The notes under the pieces: generated by a model | The model's input: the letters and a program-made list of their open reading frames with translations, nothing else | Database searches by the model: none | What the model was told of the DNA's origin: nothing | Shown here: positions 26,051 to 38,612 of the stretch, one piece after another | How positions within the stretch are numbered: position 1 is the first letter of the stretch | How the letters are laid out: the number at the start of each line of letters is the position of its first letter | Source: Epiperipatus broadwayi | Taxonomy: Eukaryota; Onychophora; Udeonychophora; Euonychophora; Peripatidae | Reading direction: 5' to 3' | NCBI GenBank assembly: GCA_028023455.1 | Contig: JAQFVV010006216.1 | Span: 4,172,877 to 4,236,876 of the forward strand | Length of the DNA: 64,000 bases | Position numbers and translations under genes: made by a program

Positions 26051-26239
26051 TTAACCTTTTATATAGTTTTCTATATTCAAAATCCAAGACCATTATCATT
26101 TGATTGATCCAACAGATCTGTCTGATTGTATTTCCTTTTAAGTTAGTTTTTTATCCAGAGGCTATTTTCCCCTCTTCACTAATTTTAGTGAACAAGCATT
26201 ATACATTCACCTTTCCTCTGCCCCCTGTGCTATTACAAA

Positions 26240-26570
26240 TGCATTATTCCCATACATTTATTTAATTACACATGGGTCCTCAGAAATCAGTTGTAATTTC
26301 TTATATGTATTTTTCAGGATGACTTACAGGCTGCACTTTCACTATGATCTCATCTCCTATCCTAAAGGTGGTTTTAGATCCTTTTTGTCTCTGTTTTCTT
26401 AACTTCCCCATTCTTTTCAACTGGTTAAGCACTTGCTCAGCATCCTTTCTTCTGTTTACTGAACTCATTCCTACTGGTATCCTGGTCTTGAATGGGCATG
26501 GAACATTTCTCCAATAATGCAATCTAACAGGTTCGAATCCAGTGGATTTGTTTTTTGCCCAGTTTATCAT
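26240..26570 (-). pseudogene. Integrase C-terminal domain, element A
   Basis: The open stretch 26570-26301 has a basic segment, RMGKLRKQRQKGSK, then FRIGDEIIVKVQPVSHPEK, the SH3-like fold typical of Ty3/gypsy integrase ends. In the GPY/F region beyond it (about 26290-26240) the frame shifts. This domain binds DNA and directs strand transfer. The matching stretch in element B is 40502-40320. It is separated from the catalytic core (next entry) by stops and a frameshift. Confidence 0.8.
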
Positions 26571-26734
26571 GTTTACTATTCATGGGATTTCTTTCACCCA
26601 CTTGCAATGCTCATCATGTATATAAATGTGAAATAAATGCCCAACTCCCTCACGATCCGCTCACACCGATTTGACTGAAAATTACGAATTAACATTAGTA
26701 TGTGTTTTATTCCATGTTTCTGGATCCATTTCTT

Positions 26735-27322
26735 TCATTCACCTGATATAAATGGCATTCCATGATCCGATAGGATTTTGTCTGGAACTCCCATAGCTCT
26801 AAAATTCTGCTGCTCTAATACCTTATTAGTTTGCTTTGCATTTGCTTTGGTTACTGGGTATGCCACTACTAGCTTTGAAAATACATCACAAGCAACTAGG
26901 AGGTATTTCATTTTATTGAATGGAGGTAGCAGCCTGTAAAAGTCTATTGTTATTAAGCTATTTGGTTGTTGGGCATATATGGGTTGCATTTGTTCTACTC
27001 CAGATCTATTGGGTGGCTTACTTTTTGCACACACAGTGCATGTGCTAATGATGTTGACAATACTGGCATATATTCCTGGCCAATGAAACCAATGATTGAG
27101 CCAGCCTTCCACTTTACTTGCTCCATAATAATCAAATGTTTCATGTAGTATTCGATGATTTGTTTTGTCATAGCGGCTGGAAGTATGATGCATGTGTTTC
27201 TTTCTCTTGAACGTCCACTGAAAAAGACCCCCCTTTAAGCAGAAGTAATTCCTATCCTTCCATAATGGGTTCCCTTTAAATTCCACAAAGCGCTGATGCC
27301 ATAGATTATTATTTGTTTGCAA
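26735..27322 (-). pseudogene. Integrase zinc-binding and catalytic core, element A
   Basis: About 195 residues are open. The N-terminal HHCC zinc finger is present as H...H (decayed around ILHETFDYYG) and CTVCAKSKPPN, preceded by SKVEGWLNHWFHWPG. In the RNase H-fold core the first acidic residue is in ITIDFYRLLPPFN and the second in ILSDHGMPF, with the third (E) lying past the end of the open frame. Integrase inserts the element's DNA ends into the chromosome. The frame breaks at both ends, so no intact enzyme can be made. Confidence 0.85.
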
Positions 27323-28490
27323 TCACTGTCCTTTCCTTGAGCCTCCTTTAATTTGAACAAGTTATATTCTATTGTCCCTTGTTTTCATATTTCAGCTGCT
27401 GCTATGTATTACAGTTTATGTGTTGATTCTGAGTTATTGGATATCAGTTTAAAGTGTCTGCTACAATATTGTCTTTTCCATGGCAGTATACCACTTTATA
27501 ATTAAACTCTTACAGGAACAAACTCCATCTGATTAACCTGCTATTAGCCAAGAAGCTGTGATTGAGAAACTTGAGGCTCTTATGATCAGTTAGTACGATT
27601 ATTTCAGAGTCCATCAAAAACTCAACATTTCTTAAATGCCCACACAACCACTAGGGTCTCTTTCTCTGTTACAGTGTGATTAACTTCAAGTCATTCAATA
27701 GGTGGCTAACAAAAGAAAGAACTCCATGCTGGCCTCCTTCTCATATCTGGATTAGCATAGCTCCCAATCCAAGCCCACTGCTATCCATTTGTATAAAGAA
27801 TGGTTTGCCAAAATCAGGATATGACACCATGACCTCATCCAAGAATCCTTCCTTCACTCATTGGAAGCTGCACTCATGCTGTTTGTCCCATGTCCATGGC
27901 CTTTCCTGTCTTAGCAACTGTAACAATGGCTCCATGTCTAGTGAAAACTCTCTATAAGATCCATTATAAAAGTTATATAGCCCAAGAAAAGATTTAACAT
28001 GTTGTTTACTCTGAGGCATAGGAAACTCCTGAATCACTTGTATTTTTTCAGGATTGGGTAATATTCCCTTTTCACTGATAATATGACCAAGAAATTTGAC
28101 TTCAGTAGTCATCATATGGCTTTTATTTAAGTTAATTCTTATCCCCTTTTACTTACATTCCTCCAGCAAGTGCTCTACATGTCCAAAGTGTCCCTCTATG
28201 CTCTCTGAGGCCATGATAATGTCATCCACATACATTACAACAAAATTTTTTACATCTTCTGACAACACCTAATCCAGACATTGAATAAATCCCATCCCAC
28301 TATTTTTTAACTCAAAAGGAATTGAATTAAAATTATATGCATGTCCGTTATATCTAACCACAGTATATTTCCAATCCTTCGGATGAAGCTTAGTCTGCCA
28401 ATAACCGGCGGTTAAATCGAATGTTGTAAATATTTTGTTTTTAAACTTAGTTAGCAATTCATTCATAGGTGGTGGGGCATTAGTATCGGG
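27323..28490 (-). pseudogene. Reverse transcriptase and RNase H, element A
   Basis: The open piece 28466-28269 contains FTTFDLTAGYWQTKLHP and IPFELKNSGMGFIQ, the palm motifs of gypsy reverse transcriptase. The catalytic YVDD box is at 28232-28221. The piece 28115-27858 starts MTTEVKFLGHIIS, the LGH motif, and continues into the connection. RNase H follows in broken frames, with LTDHKSL at about 27590 and the DNIVADTL-like end at about 27465. Together these copy RNA into DNA and remove the template. The catalytic aspartates survive but at least four frame breaks are present. Confidence 0.85.
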
Positions 28491-28815
28491 ATCATTATTT
28501 TATTTAACTGCCTTGTGTCTAAACATAACCAAATCGATCCATCCTTATTCTTTATTGTTACGATTGAGTTATTGAATGGGCACAAGCATTTAGATATGAC
28601 TCCCCATTTAAGAATTTTGTCTATCTGTTCCTCTACATCTCATCTATATCTATAGGATGAAGGACGATCCTCCATGAGCCTTATCCTGTGTTCATACTCT
28701 CATATCACCCCAGGAATCTCAGAGAACACCATCTCATATTTATTTAATAATTTTCTCAACCCAACTTTTTGGTTATTATTTATAAATCTGGATTCATTCA
28801 CCATTTTTCCTATTT

Positions 28816-29170
28816 CTATTGCTGCACATTGAGTGTACCTTTTTTATTATCATTTTCCTTTTGATTATTTGTGAATGGAATTAGTGTATTATTTATTTTT
28901 ACCAAACTTTGTTCGTAATCTACCACACAGCCTGTTTTATGCATGAAATCTGAGCCTAATATGACCTCATGAATAAGTCCCTCCAGGATCACAAAAACCT
29001 GCTCATATTCCATCTCTGCTAAGTGTAATTTTACACATACCTGCCTCAACACCAGTTTTACCCTTCTCCAATTAGCCATCACAACATAACTTCCAGGTCA
29101 ACATAATTTATCTTATCCAACATTTCTTGTGATATTACCAATATCTGACTTCCCGAGTCAAATAATGCAT
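28816..29170 (-). pseudogene. Retropepsin-type protease, element A
   Basis: The catalytic triplet lies in NALFDSGSQ (DSG codons at 29159-29151). The open piece 29082-28816 continues through a strand reading GLIHEVILGSDFMHKTGC, the conserved ILG-type motif near the end of retropepsins. The protease works as a homodimer to cut Gag-Pol. A stop or shift separates the catalytic loop from the open piece, as also in element E. Confidence 0.78.
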
Positions 29171-29199
29171 TAGTTACAATCTCACTTATTTTTATTCCT

Positions 29200-29760
29200 A
29201 TCTTTGGACATATCTGAGGTGCTATTGTTGGCATCCTATCTTCTCCATTACACACTAGTTTTGCTACTGGTATATATCAATTGTTTCACTTCTGTCCCTA
29301 TCCTGATCTATTTTCATTCTACTATTATCCAACATCATTAAGACTTCAACCATCTATTCCACTGTATCCTTGCCTATCATCATCTGTTCTATTTCCCTAG
29401 GCAAACCACTCCAAGCTATTCGCATAATCTGTTCTTCTGACAATGGATATGCTGTGAATGCTCTCATCTTCACTACTTGTCTATGAAGGAATATGCTAAA
29501 CAATTGCCCTGGCTGCCATTTATTCTGCACTACCTGCAGTTTAACCCTTTCATGGAGCTCCTTTCCCAGTAATTTGTCAACATCAAATGTTTATATTCCT
29601 CAAATGTTGATTTTATTTGTAATGAATTCCACCAGATCTGAGCTTCTCCTTGTATGTGGCTGTGAGCTATAGTGATCATTGCCTCCTTGTTTAGCCTATT
29701 CATTGTTTAATATTGTTCTAGGCTCTCCAAATGCTCATTAGGATTTTCCCGTGTGGCCCA
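29200..29760 (-). pseudogene. gag 3' part, element A (broken)
   Basis: In shifted minus-strand frames the text STFEEYKHLMLTNYWE is visible (about 29610-29560), matching FEEYKQALLINYWGDEL in element E, so both are the same capsid region. No zinc knuckle was recognised. The reading frame is heavily damaged. Confidence 0.6.
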
Positions 29761-30073
29761 AGAAAATGCGAATTTTCAAAAATTGGTTAACTGTAGCGAA
29801 GTTGTTACTCATAATATTATTATTTTCATTACTTGCTTGCATGCATTTACTTGTGCTTTTTTGTTATTGACTATTAGCTTTGGTAATCTCTATTATATTT
29901 TCCACCTTATTCTCACTTCTACCATTAACCCAATTTTCTCTATTGCTACCACTAACTGATTTACATCCATTTGTAGATTTTCTATAACCCTTTCATTTTC
30001 ATTTTTTGTCACCTCAATTTTGTTCTCTTGCTCTAATTTAAATTTCTCTACTTCATGGCACATTGTTTCCAGT

Positions 30074-30397
30074 TTATCTTCTACATTGACTACCCTTTAA
30101 TTTACTTTCATTCTGGCCTACTGGTGCTACATTATCCCATTTTCCTATAATTTGTTGCTCGAATTTCTCAAGTATCTCAGCCTGGCTATCCAACCTTTTA
30201 TTTGTGATTGCCATTTGACATGAAGTTTGTTTAAAATTTTCATTTAATTCTGCAATTTTCTGATTGAAGCTTTTAGTTAGTTGTTCATGTAACTCTTCCA
30301 TCATTTTCTTATTTGATTCCTCCCTTTGCTTCTCTCTTTCATTTAATTCTTTGGCAAATTGTTGCTGATGTTTCATTATTTTCTTCAACATACACAT
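30074..30397 (-). pseudogene. gag N-terminal coiled-coil segment, element A
   Basis: Open for 107 residues, strongly charged and helical: KEREKQREESNKKMMEEL-type heptads followed by NENFKQTSCQMAITNKRLDS and ending near FEQQIIGKWDNVAPV. The same segment is in element C (45613-45365), ESDKKMMEELHEQLIRSFNQ, which confirms it is element-encoded. A coiled coil before the capsid probably drives Gag assembly; this is inference. It does not resemble a host gene, and the reading frame breaks at both ends. Confidence 0.68.
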
Positions 30398-30950
30398 TAA
30401 GTCACTGCTTTATACACTACCTTCTTCTTTGTGTTTGTCATTATCTTCCATCTCCTTTCATTAAAAAAGTGTTTGACTTGTTCAGCTTGTTCTTCACTAC
30501 TAACCCTGTACTCTCCATCACTTTGAGCATCCATTTTATGCCTTTGCTCTCATGCACATTAAATTTATTTTATAAAATGAATATTATCTAGTACTTTGTT
30601 TGCTATGACTATTTACTGATATTATCTTCCAATTTATAATGCTATTTTATTCTCTTTTAATTTATAATTATTATATTCGGTACCTTTGCTCATCTCCCCA
30701 TCCCCATTCACTAAAAATCACCTGAGCCTGCCTTAAAGATCCCCACAATTTATAAAAACAAGCAATTTTTTGTACTATGGCTTAGTTCCCAAAAATCATA
30801 CACTTTCTCTTTCTCTCTTTCATCGAATTATGTTGTTTCTTGCTTTTCTCTCTCACCAACTACTTATTTTATGTTTAATTTATATCAAATGCATTTTAAC
30901 TGTGCTGCAGACTCACCTTCGACTGGATTATTACTTTTAAATGTGATGAT

Positions 30951-30968
30951 ATCCCAGACTAGACCCCA
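30951..30968 (-). promoter_or_regulatory. Primer binding site, tRNA-Pro type (element A)
   Basis: Minus strand TGGGGTCTAGTCTGGGAT lies three bases after the 5' LTR. It matches the classical tRNA-Pro primer site TGGGGGCTCGTCCGGGAT at 15 of 18 positions, counting from memory of that widely used site. Three differences are consistent with decay. Confidence 0.65.
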
Positions 30969-30971
30969 TTT

Positions 30972-32704
30972 TGTAACAGTTTTGGTTATATTTAATTTCT
31001 CAATTTCTACTGTTACATCAAACAAGAAGCAAATACAAACCTAATTAGGTTGTAAGTTTATATTCCTGACCGACCACTGAAAAAATATGCACATATTATT
31101 CCAACATTATATTTCCCGGTCCGATGCCCCTTGTCTGCTGGACAAAAGTATTCATAAGGAATGTTATATTAGGCATCCAGCACTTGAAATATTTATAAAT
31201 TTTTTCAGAAATTATCACGGTAACAGAAAAATATGAGCATATAACCCCCCTCCTTTTTCTTTGTTTATTCCACTCTTCTTCTCTTTAGAATAAAAAGATA
31301 ATTTTATTTATTTGTCCTCTTATTTTGTTTAAATCTAAAGTTAACCACAAAAGTTTTAATGACCTAGATTTAATTTGCTACTGTTATTTGTTTGCTTGGA
31401 GAAAAAAGAATTAAGCAAAAAAACTATTTTTAGCAGTAATAATGTTTAATCAAAAAAAAAAAAAAAATTATCAAGTTAAATGGTATAATGAATTTAAATA
31501 ACAAACAAACATCTAAAATAACAAATCTATAAACATTGAAATAATATAATTATATGACAGAATAGCTAATTAGCAAAAGTCCAGTGTAAAGTAATTGTTC
31601 TTTTATCTAACAAAAAATAACTTCTCTAGTAATAGTACTTTTTCTTTTACATGTTGTGCAATTTTAAACTAGTCTGTTTCTTTTTGATATAAAATAAATC
31701 AATACATGCATGTTTGATAGAAAAATGTTTACCTAGGTTATCAGACATTCGGCATTCAATAGACCATCCTGTGGGAAGCACCCACTTCTTTTGCAGAGAT
31801 GGTTAATTCTTCACTAGACACTCCGGCTGGCTGGGTTATGCTTGGTATGATCCATGGTAGTTGGTTTAGTCTCCTTCTTACTTGCTTTCCTGTTTCTTAG
31901 CAGCAATCATTCCTTTCTTCAGGCATAGCACAGTTAATAATGGCAATCTATTTAGCAGGTAAGACAGTTGATGTTCTTCCATGAGTGAGTGAGAATTCAG
32001 ACAGGCAAAGACCAAGAAAACGCCCATTTAGGGCCACTAGCCATGCATATTAACAGACATAGGTCTGCTAATATTGCTCAGAAAAGCTCGTCTCTACAGT
32101 TTAGTACTTTAGACAAATCTGATAACAGAAAAATCCAAAAATCAACTGATTAATAATCTTGATCTGCCTTATTTATAGATTTGCCAGCTATTGTTTACTG
32201 GAATGCCACTAATTAAAAAATATGTCCTTTCACATTTTTATTTTTTATCTTATACAGATCTACGATGAAAATTTTGTACAAGTTTCACATTTAATAAAAT
32301 TTACATTTAAACTTACTTTCTTCACAAAGTTTTAAATATCATAACTCTGTAATACCTTTTATTTGTTTATATGTTTCTAATAACTTTTATTTACTTTTTT
32401 TTTTTCAAATAAGTGATTTTGAAGAGAAAAAGAGGCATATTTTGTTTACACCCCCTTCACCTTCTTTTTTGTCTTTCAATTTTTATTCATTATTACCTTT
32501 CTTTCATAATTTTTGTTTTTGTAAAATAAAAGTCTTTACAGCCTTTTAATTAATGTTCAACTAATTATTAACTTTTTTACGAGTTATATATATATTTTTT
32601 CTTCTTTATCTTTTAATTTCTTTGTTTCGCTTTTACTTTTTACTAGCTTCTTTTTTTATTATTATTATTAATACATATATGTGTGATTACAACTGTATAT
32701 AATC
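30972..32704 (-). repeat. 5' LTR of element A, outer end truncated
   Basis: It starts TGTAACAGTTTTGG on the plus strand as in the 3' LTR, and follows it closely to TGTATATAATC, where the last dozen bases (AGCACATTACA in the 3' LTR) are missing. It is fused directly to the LTR of element B. Confidence 0.85.
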
Positions 32705-33911
32705 GTTATATTTAATTATTTAATTTCTACTGTTATGTCAAGCAAGAAGCAAATACAAACCTGACTGGACACTAAAAAAATATGCACATATTATTCCAAC
32801 ATTATATTTTCCAGTCAGATGCCCCTTGGTTGCTGGACAAAAGTATTCATAAGGAATGCTTTATTAGGCATCTGGCACTTGAAATTTTTATAATTTTTTT
32901 CAGAAATTATCATGGTAACAGAAGAATATGAGCATATAGCCCCCTCCTCCTCCTTTGTTTATTCCACCTTTCTTCACTTTAGAATAAAAAAAGAGAATTT
33001 TATTTATTTGTCCCCTTATTTTGTTTAAATCTAAAGTTAACCACATAAGTTTTAATGGTGTAGATTTAATTTGCTACTGTTATTTGTTTGCTTGGTGAAA
33101 AAAGAATTAAGCAAGACAACTATTTTTTAGCAGTAATAATGTTTAATCAAAAGAAAAAAAATATCAAGTTAAATGGTATAATGAATTTAAATATCTAAAA
33201 TAACAAGCAAACATCTAAAATAACAAATCTATAAACATTGAAATAATATAATTATATGGCAGAATAGCGAATTAGCAAAAGTCCAGTCTTTTATCTAACA
33301 AAAAATAACTTCTCTAGTAATAGTTCTTTTTATTTTCTTTTAAATATTGCGCAATTTTAAATTAGACGGTTTCTTTTTGATATAAAATAAATCAATACAT
33401 GCATATTTGATAGAAAAATGTTTACCTAGGTTATTAGACATCCAGCACTTTATAGACTGTCCTGTAGGAAGGGCCCACTTCTTTTGCAGAGATGGTTGAT
33501 TCTTCACTCGATGCTCTGGCTGGCTGGGTTATTCTTGGTGTGGTCCATTGAAGTGGGTTTAGTCTTTTTTCTGGCTTTATGTTTTTTAGCAGCATTCATT
33601 TCTTTCTTCAGCCATAGCACAATTAATGATGGCAATCTATTTTAGCAGGCAAGGCAACAGATGTTCTTTCATGTGTGAGTTCAAATTCAGATGGGTAAAG
33701 CCGAGAAACTGCCCATTTAGGGCCACTAGCCACGCATATTAGCAGACATTAGCCCACTAATATTGCTCATAAATGCTAGGGGTACATTTAGCTCTTTAGA
33801 CAAAATCTGATAACAGAAAAATCTGAAAATCAACTGATTAATAATCTCGATCTACCTTATTTATAGATTTGCTGGCTATTGTTTACTGGAATGCCATGGA
33901 TTAAAAATATA

Positions 33912-36900
33912 TTATAGCAGTCAGGGAGGATCTGAAATTTACAGTCTTACCATATCTGCTTCACAGGGCACCACCAGATTACTCGAACCTAAAAAATTTA
34001 TAGAGTAGACAGATACACACTATTGAGATCACGACCGCCAGCCCTAGTGAAACAGTAAGATTCGTATTCGAATCGTAAGTTTCACCTTTTTCTGTCGTCT
34101 CTCACTGACCGGTCTATCCCACCCAAATTTAAACTTTTGATATCAAGTTGTGTGTGTAACAATATTAAAAATGTATAAATATATGTAGAATTCAGCATAA
34201 ACATGCACACATTTCGATCTCAAATTAAACGCAATAAATAGGGATAAAATAATATAATTTAGATTTCTTTTAGTTATATAATTTTGTATAATTTTAATCA
34301 TTTATTTTGGATTATAAAGTTCGTATTTATTGCTTTGTTTAAATTTCATTTAATAATAATTCTAAAAATATCTGATGTAATATTTAATTAAAAGTTAAAA
34401 TAATCTTATGTTCCCTTTTTGTTTTTGAAATTTAAAAGCATCGGTCAGTGATAGATAATAGATTAATTAAAGAAAAATTCCCCAAAATGTAAGTAGTAAA
34501 TGTAAAATGTAAACAATAGAATGGCAGCTTTCTTTAATTAAAAAAACCGACTAAATGCATTGATTATCCTCAGGGCAGATTAAATAGAACCTAAAAATAC
34601 CTTAACAAAAACGTGAAAGATCAAGATAAAAAAAGAGGCCATCTTAGACTTGCTGGAGACATTCACTTAAACTTTAGCTTTGCTCTCGATCACTGAGAGT
34701 CTCCAAAAATATAAAAATAATTTGTTCCTGCCAAGGTATGACTGAGTAAAGCACCTAGATTATTCTCCACCGGGAGGTGGCCTATCGGATGCTGAACTTT
34801 CATTGCCCGTCATAAATTCACCATGAAGATCTGCTGCCTGAAATGAATGAGAAAGCTGCTGCTGCCATGAAATTAAATGAATATCTAAATACAAGAAAGA
34901 CTTGCCACTCGTGAACTTATTGCTGCTAAATTAATGGAATCAGAAAACTTCTTATAAAACAGGTACCTGTCTGTGTTCAAACTCTAGAGTACTCTAATAA
35001 TATGCTATAGCTCTTCTTCATACTACTTATCTAAATTATAAAATGTAAAAACTACCCTTTGTATAACTAAATTGAATAATTAATTTAGTATGTAAATTTC
35101 TCTAATAATCCAGCTTACCTCACTCTATCTGGGTGCGTATTTCTAAAATCTACATTTTATCTATATTTATTATCTAATTATTGCATGCTCACAATTGTCT
35201 CTATTTTCAAAGTTTAAATCTATGATCGTTACTTTCTTTAATAACTTTCATATAAATCGACACGCATTCAATGCTTCATTTATTGTAATGCAGGGGTCTA
35301 CAACTTCGCAAATGGCTGACGTATTAGTTATAATAATTCCCAATTTATATATGTTTTGTATATATTAAATCATCATGAATTTTCCATAGAATTACATTTC
35401 TTTGAGAGTCACCAACGTTCTTTAGTAAATGTTGATAATGTCGGGCCGAATTAGAAATCCATTTAAATCTTATCATAATCGTTTATAAGTATACATGTGT
35501 TACGTTTTAGAGACGCAATGATCTATTCCGCCGTAAATATTCCGGATTCTTCAGGGTTGAAATTAACCCCCATCGTCCTACACAAGCGGACATAATAAAT
35601 GCTCCCGTAGGATTTGACCTGTCATGCAGCCAGCGGCAAATTGCGACACATACCGCTTGTCCCTGGTTATGCTTATGTGACACCTTACTTTGTCAGGCTG
35701 TGGCAGAGACCAGCCTGACAGTTTTATAAATTCATTCGCAGCATTGCAGTTTCAATATACTGCCATTCCATATCGCCTTTCTAAAGCGTACCACGTGTTC
35801 CTTCACTTAATCTTATTATTCTATATATCACTCCGCCTCTGCATTATCTGCATAATTCACTCTCAAATAAATGTTTGCCCTTAGTTATAAATAAATATTT
35901 TAATTAAATAAATATATGTCTGCCATTACTCTTATAACCCATACTTTAGACTCTTGCATTGCAAAGGTATAAATCCCTCAAGGCATGCATTAGGAATACT
36001 TACTCGAGAATTTTAGGTAGCTAGATTATGCCTTCAAATAAATGTATTCCTTTTGTAAACATTACAGTATCGGAAATACCGCTACTGAAATCCTCAATAT
36101 AAAATAATGTCTAAATAAATAAATGTATTCTTTAAAATATAATCATGTCGCAAATCCCGCTACTGAAGCTGTTAGTCCATAAAATATTATTAGATTGTAT
36201 TATTAAAATGTATTAATAAATAATTTTAAACTATACGTCTGCAGTTACGTTTCATTTATTCGATACCCATTCTATATAATATTTCCTCGATTATGTAAAT
36301 ATGAATGTTTAATTAATATTAGTTTGGTGATTGGCTAACTCGAGAAAATCATGAGTCTCTTGCATATCCCTGACCACCGTGCCTAAGGAAATATTTACTA
36401 ATGTCGCATCAGATGCGTTGTTTCGTGGATTGTAGTGTGGAACCGATAAACTATGTTCGAACTCAGTACCATGGGTGGCTTCGCTACTCGATGGTGCTGC
36501 TGTTCTGTATGGTGGTCGAATTCTGCACTATGTTTACGAGTCACACGTTTTCTGACCGTTACACTAGTCACTAGCTCATGAAGTAGCAGTTGTTTAAAAC
36601 ATTTATTAAATATATTTCTTTTAATAAAGAATAAAAAAACAATCACTGTCAGTATTAATAACACAAAAGATTTTATTTACGTATATATAAATAATAACAT
36701 CCAAACTTAAAAAAAAAATTATTATAAAAAAAATTATGTTTTATTTTGTTTCATTATCATTATTTTATTTACTTTTAACTTTAATTTTTACTCTTAGAAT
36801 GTCAAGCATAGGTAGATTATCCAGATGATGCCTTTAAAAGATCTTCAAGGCACTTGACTCCAGGCTAAAGGTCCACAACAATGCCAATGCTTGCTTCCAG

Positions 36901-38612
36901 ATATATATCCACAATCAATGCGATGTGAACATGTTAGCATCAAACCACGCTGACAGGAATGTGCATCTGAACAGCGTGATATTATTTGAAATAACATGAC
37001 CTTCACCAGTACAGGAATATACATCTGTCCGGCTAAGAAATCATGCATGTAATATATAAACAGAATAACGCTACATATGGATGGGAGAATGGTCTATCTT
37101 GCTGGTTTATCATCCCAATCCATAGAGCTGGAATGGGTCAATGGCACAGGAAATACATCTGCATCCATTGCAATGGTATGACTACCTCTTTGGGGTCATG
37201 CATTCAGTTGGACTCGTCGCCCTTATGTGCTAACACACTTCACATTACATTGATGTAAATGTCCATATATCTCTCCACCAAAATTGACACAACTATGAAA
37301 CAAATAGTCCGAAGTCAAAACCCTTAATTCAAACGAGGCTAAAGGGCTACCCACCCTCAACTTACATTTAAATTAATTTATTAATTTAATTCTAAAAAAA
37401 ATCTTTAGTTTAAGATTTTAAAATCATTTTATGATAACACATTATATTTAATTTATTTTTACTACAAATACTATTTAACCTACTTTTCCTTTCTTTTAAA
37501 TTCTATAATGCATAAATAATGATAAGTATTTTCATCTTTAAATTTAAGTTTGCAATCGCAAATCCCTACCCTATTACAAACAGATCTTATTAATTATAAA
37601 AAAACAATACATATTTTAAGAGATTACATTTAAACTTTAGATAAGAATTTAAAATTGTGAAGTTTATAAAAAATAAAGTTCTGGTTTGATTTGGAAAGAA
37701 AGTCTATAGTTCATATTTAAATAAAATTAAAGTTCAGAGATTTTAAATTGAAGAGTTTATATTTCATATTTATAACTTATAGTTTCCTTTTCCATGCTTG
37801 TTCCTTTGTGATGAAGATCTGAGTTTATGCAAGGGCCATTTCTTGCAGACGATGATGATTTTATGAAGATTTTCAAAGATGTTACTAGTGGTTCGATGCT
37901 GGGATTCATGGAGATAAAAGCTGCCTTCAGTCGACCGAACCAAAGGAAGCACGATGAAGCTGATTACATTCTTGGTGACGGTGATAATAGCCTTTTTAAA
38001 TTTTTTATTTTTACTTTCAGCAAAAACAAATGAATTTAAAACTTTAATTTTCTAATTCTCCCCAATTAATTATTGCTTTTGGATTTTTCTTTTTATAGTT
38101 CCCAGGCACCTTATCTCTGGAATGCATGGATCCATCAAACATATGCCATATCTATATTTCATTGGTTCATTGAGTTTGTTGCCAAGTAGATTTTGGGTTT
38201 CTGGCTAAGTAGATTTTGGGTTTTCCACTGAGGTCTGTGTCTATATCTTTGGGCAGGAAAAGCAAGTCTTTTGTTTCTATTCCTCAACTCTTATCTCTTT
38301 CGTATTCATCTTTTCAATGGTCATTTTGCCCTAAGGATCTGTTTGTAATTTTTATTTTTAAGATTAAAAACTCTTCATTATTTTTAAAAGCTTTTTTATT
38401 ATATTTTATTTAAAGATTAGAATCTTTGCTTCGATTCTATAATTTTTTTAAAACTTATCTTATTTTAATATTTAAATCAAACATATTAATAAATTAATAA
38501 TTCATTATTTGTGCATTTTGAACGTTTGTGATTTTAATTCAGTTTTAGATATTTATAAAAACATTAAGTATTAGAATTTAAATGTAATGCATATATATAT
38601 ATCCCGTTACAA
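33912..38612 (-). mobile_element. Family T copy 3, 4.7 kb, inside an LTR
   Basis: The left end TTATAGCAGTC aligns with the complemented end of copy 2 (TTGTAACGATC), as do AACCTAAAAAATTTATAGAGTAG and further bases; the right end is CCCGTTACAA. The host LTR resumes exactly on the other side. The part from about 36560 matches copy 1 (CACTAGCTCA...GTAGCAG, GTGCATCTGAACAGCGTG, AGTACAGGAATAT). About 2.5 kb between 34050 and 36560 has no counterpart in copies 1 and 2. No long reading frame is present. It inserted after element B. Confidence 0.72.
34050..36560. other. Extra 2.5-kb block within family T copy 3
   Basis: This segment is absent from copies 1 and 2 and is less AT-rich than its surroundings, notably 35500-35800 (GTCATGCAGCCAGCGGCAAA). 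GACCG-CCAGCCC at the left and GACCG-TTACACTAG at the right resemble each other, so it could be a nested insertion or a part lost from the other copies. No protein family was recognised in its short frames. Confidence 0.45.

Noticed and set aside
24637-26230. Possible env gene between integrase and the 3' LTR of element A
   Set aside because: No frame of useful length exists there in A, B or C, so the long tail appears to be non-coding.
26525-26545. GGTTCGAATCC, resembling a tRNA T-loop
   Set aside because: It lies in integrase coding sequence of element A and no tRNA arms surround it.
27676-27957. Plus-strand frame of 93 codons
   Set aside because: It lies opposite the RNase H and RT connection of element A and is a shadow of it; the same shadow recurs opposite element E at 59289-59489.
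34060-34085. tRNA B-box-like text near GTATTCGAATCG
   Set aside because: There is no cloverleaf or box A at the right distance; in the other family T copies the position does not keep it.
37827-38033. 68-codon plus-strand frame with an acidic start (ADDDDF)
   Set aside because: It is inside family T copy 3, is not conserved in copies 1 and 2, and matches no family I know.
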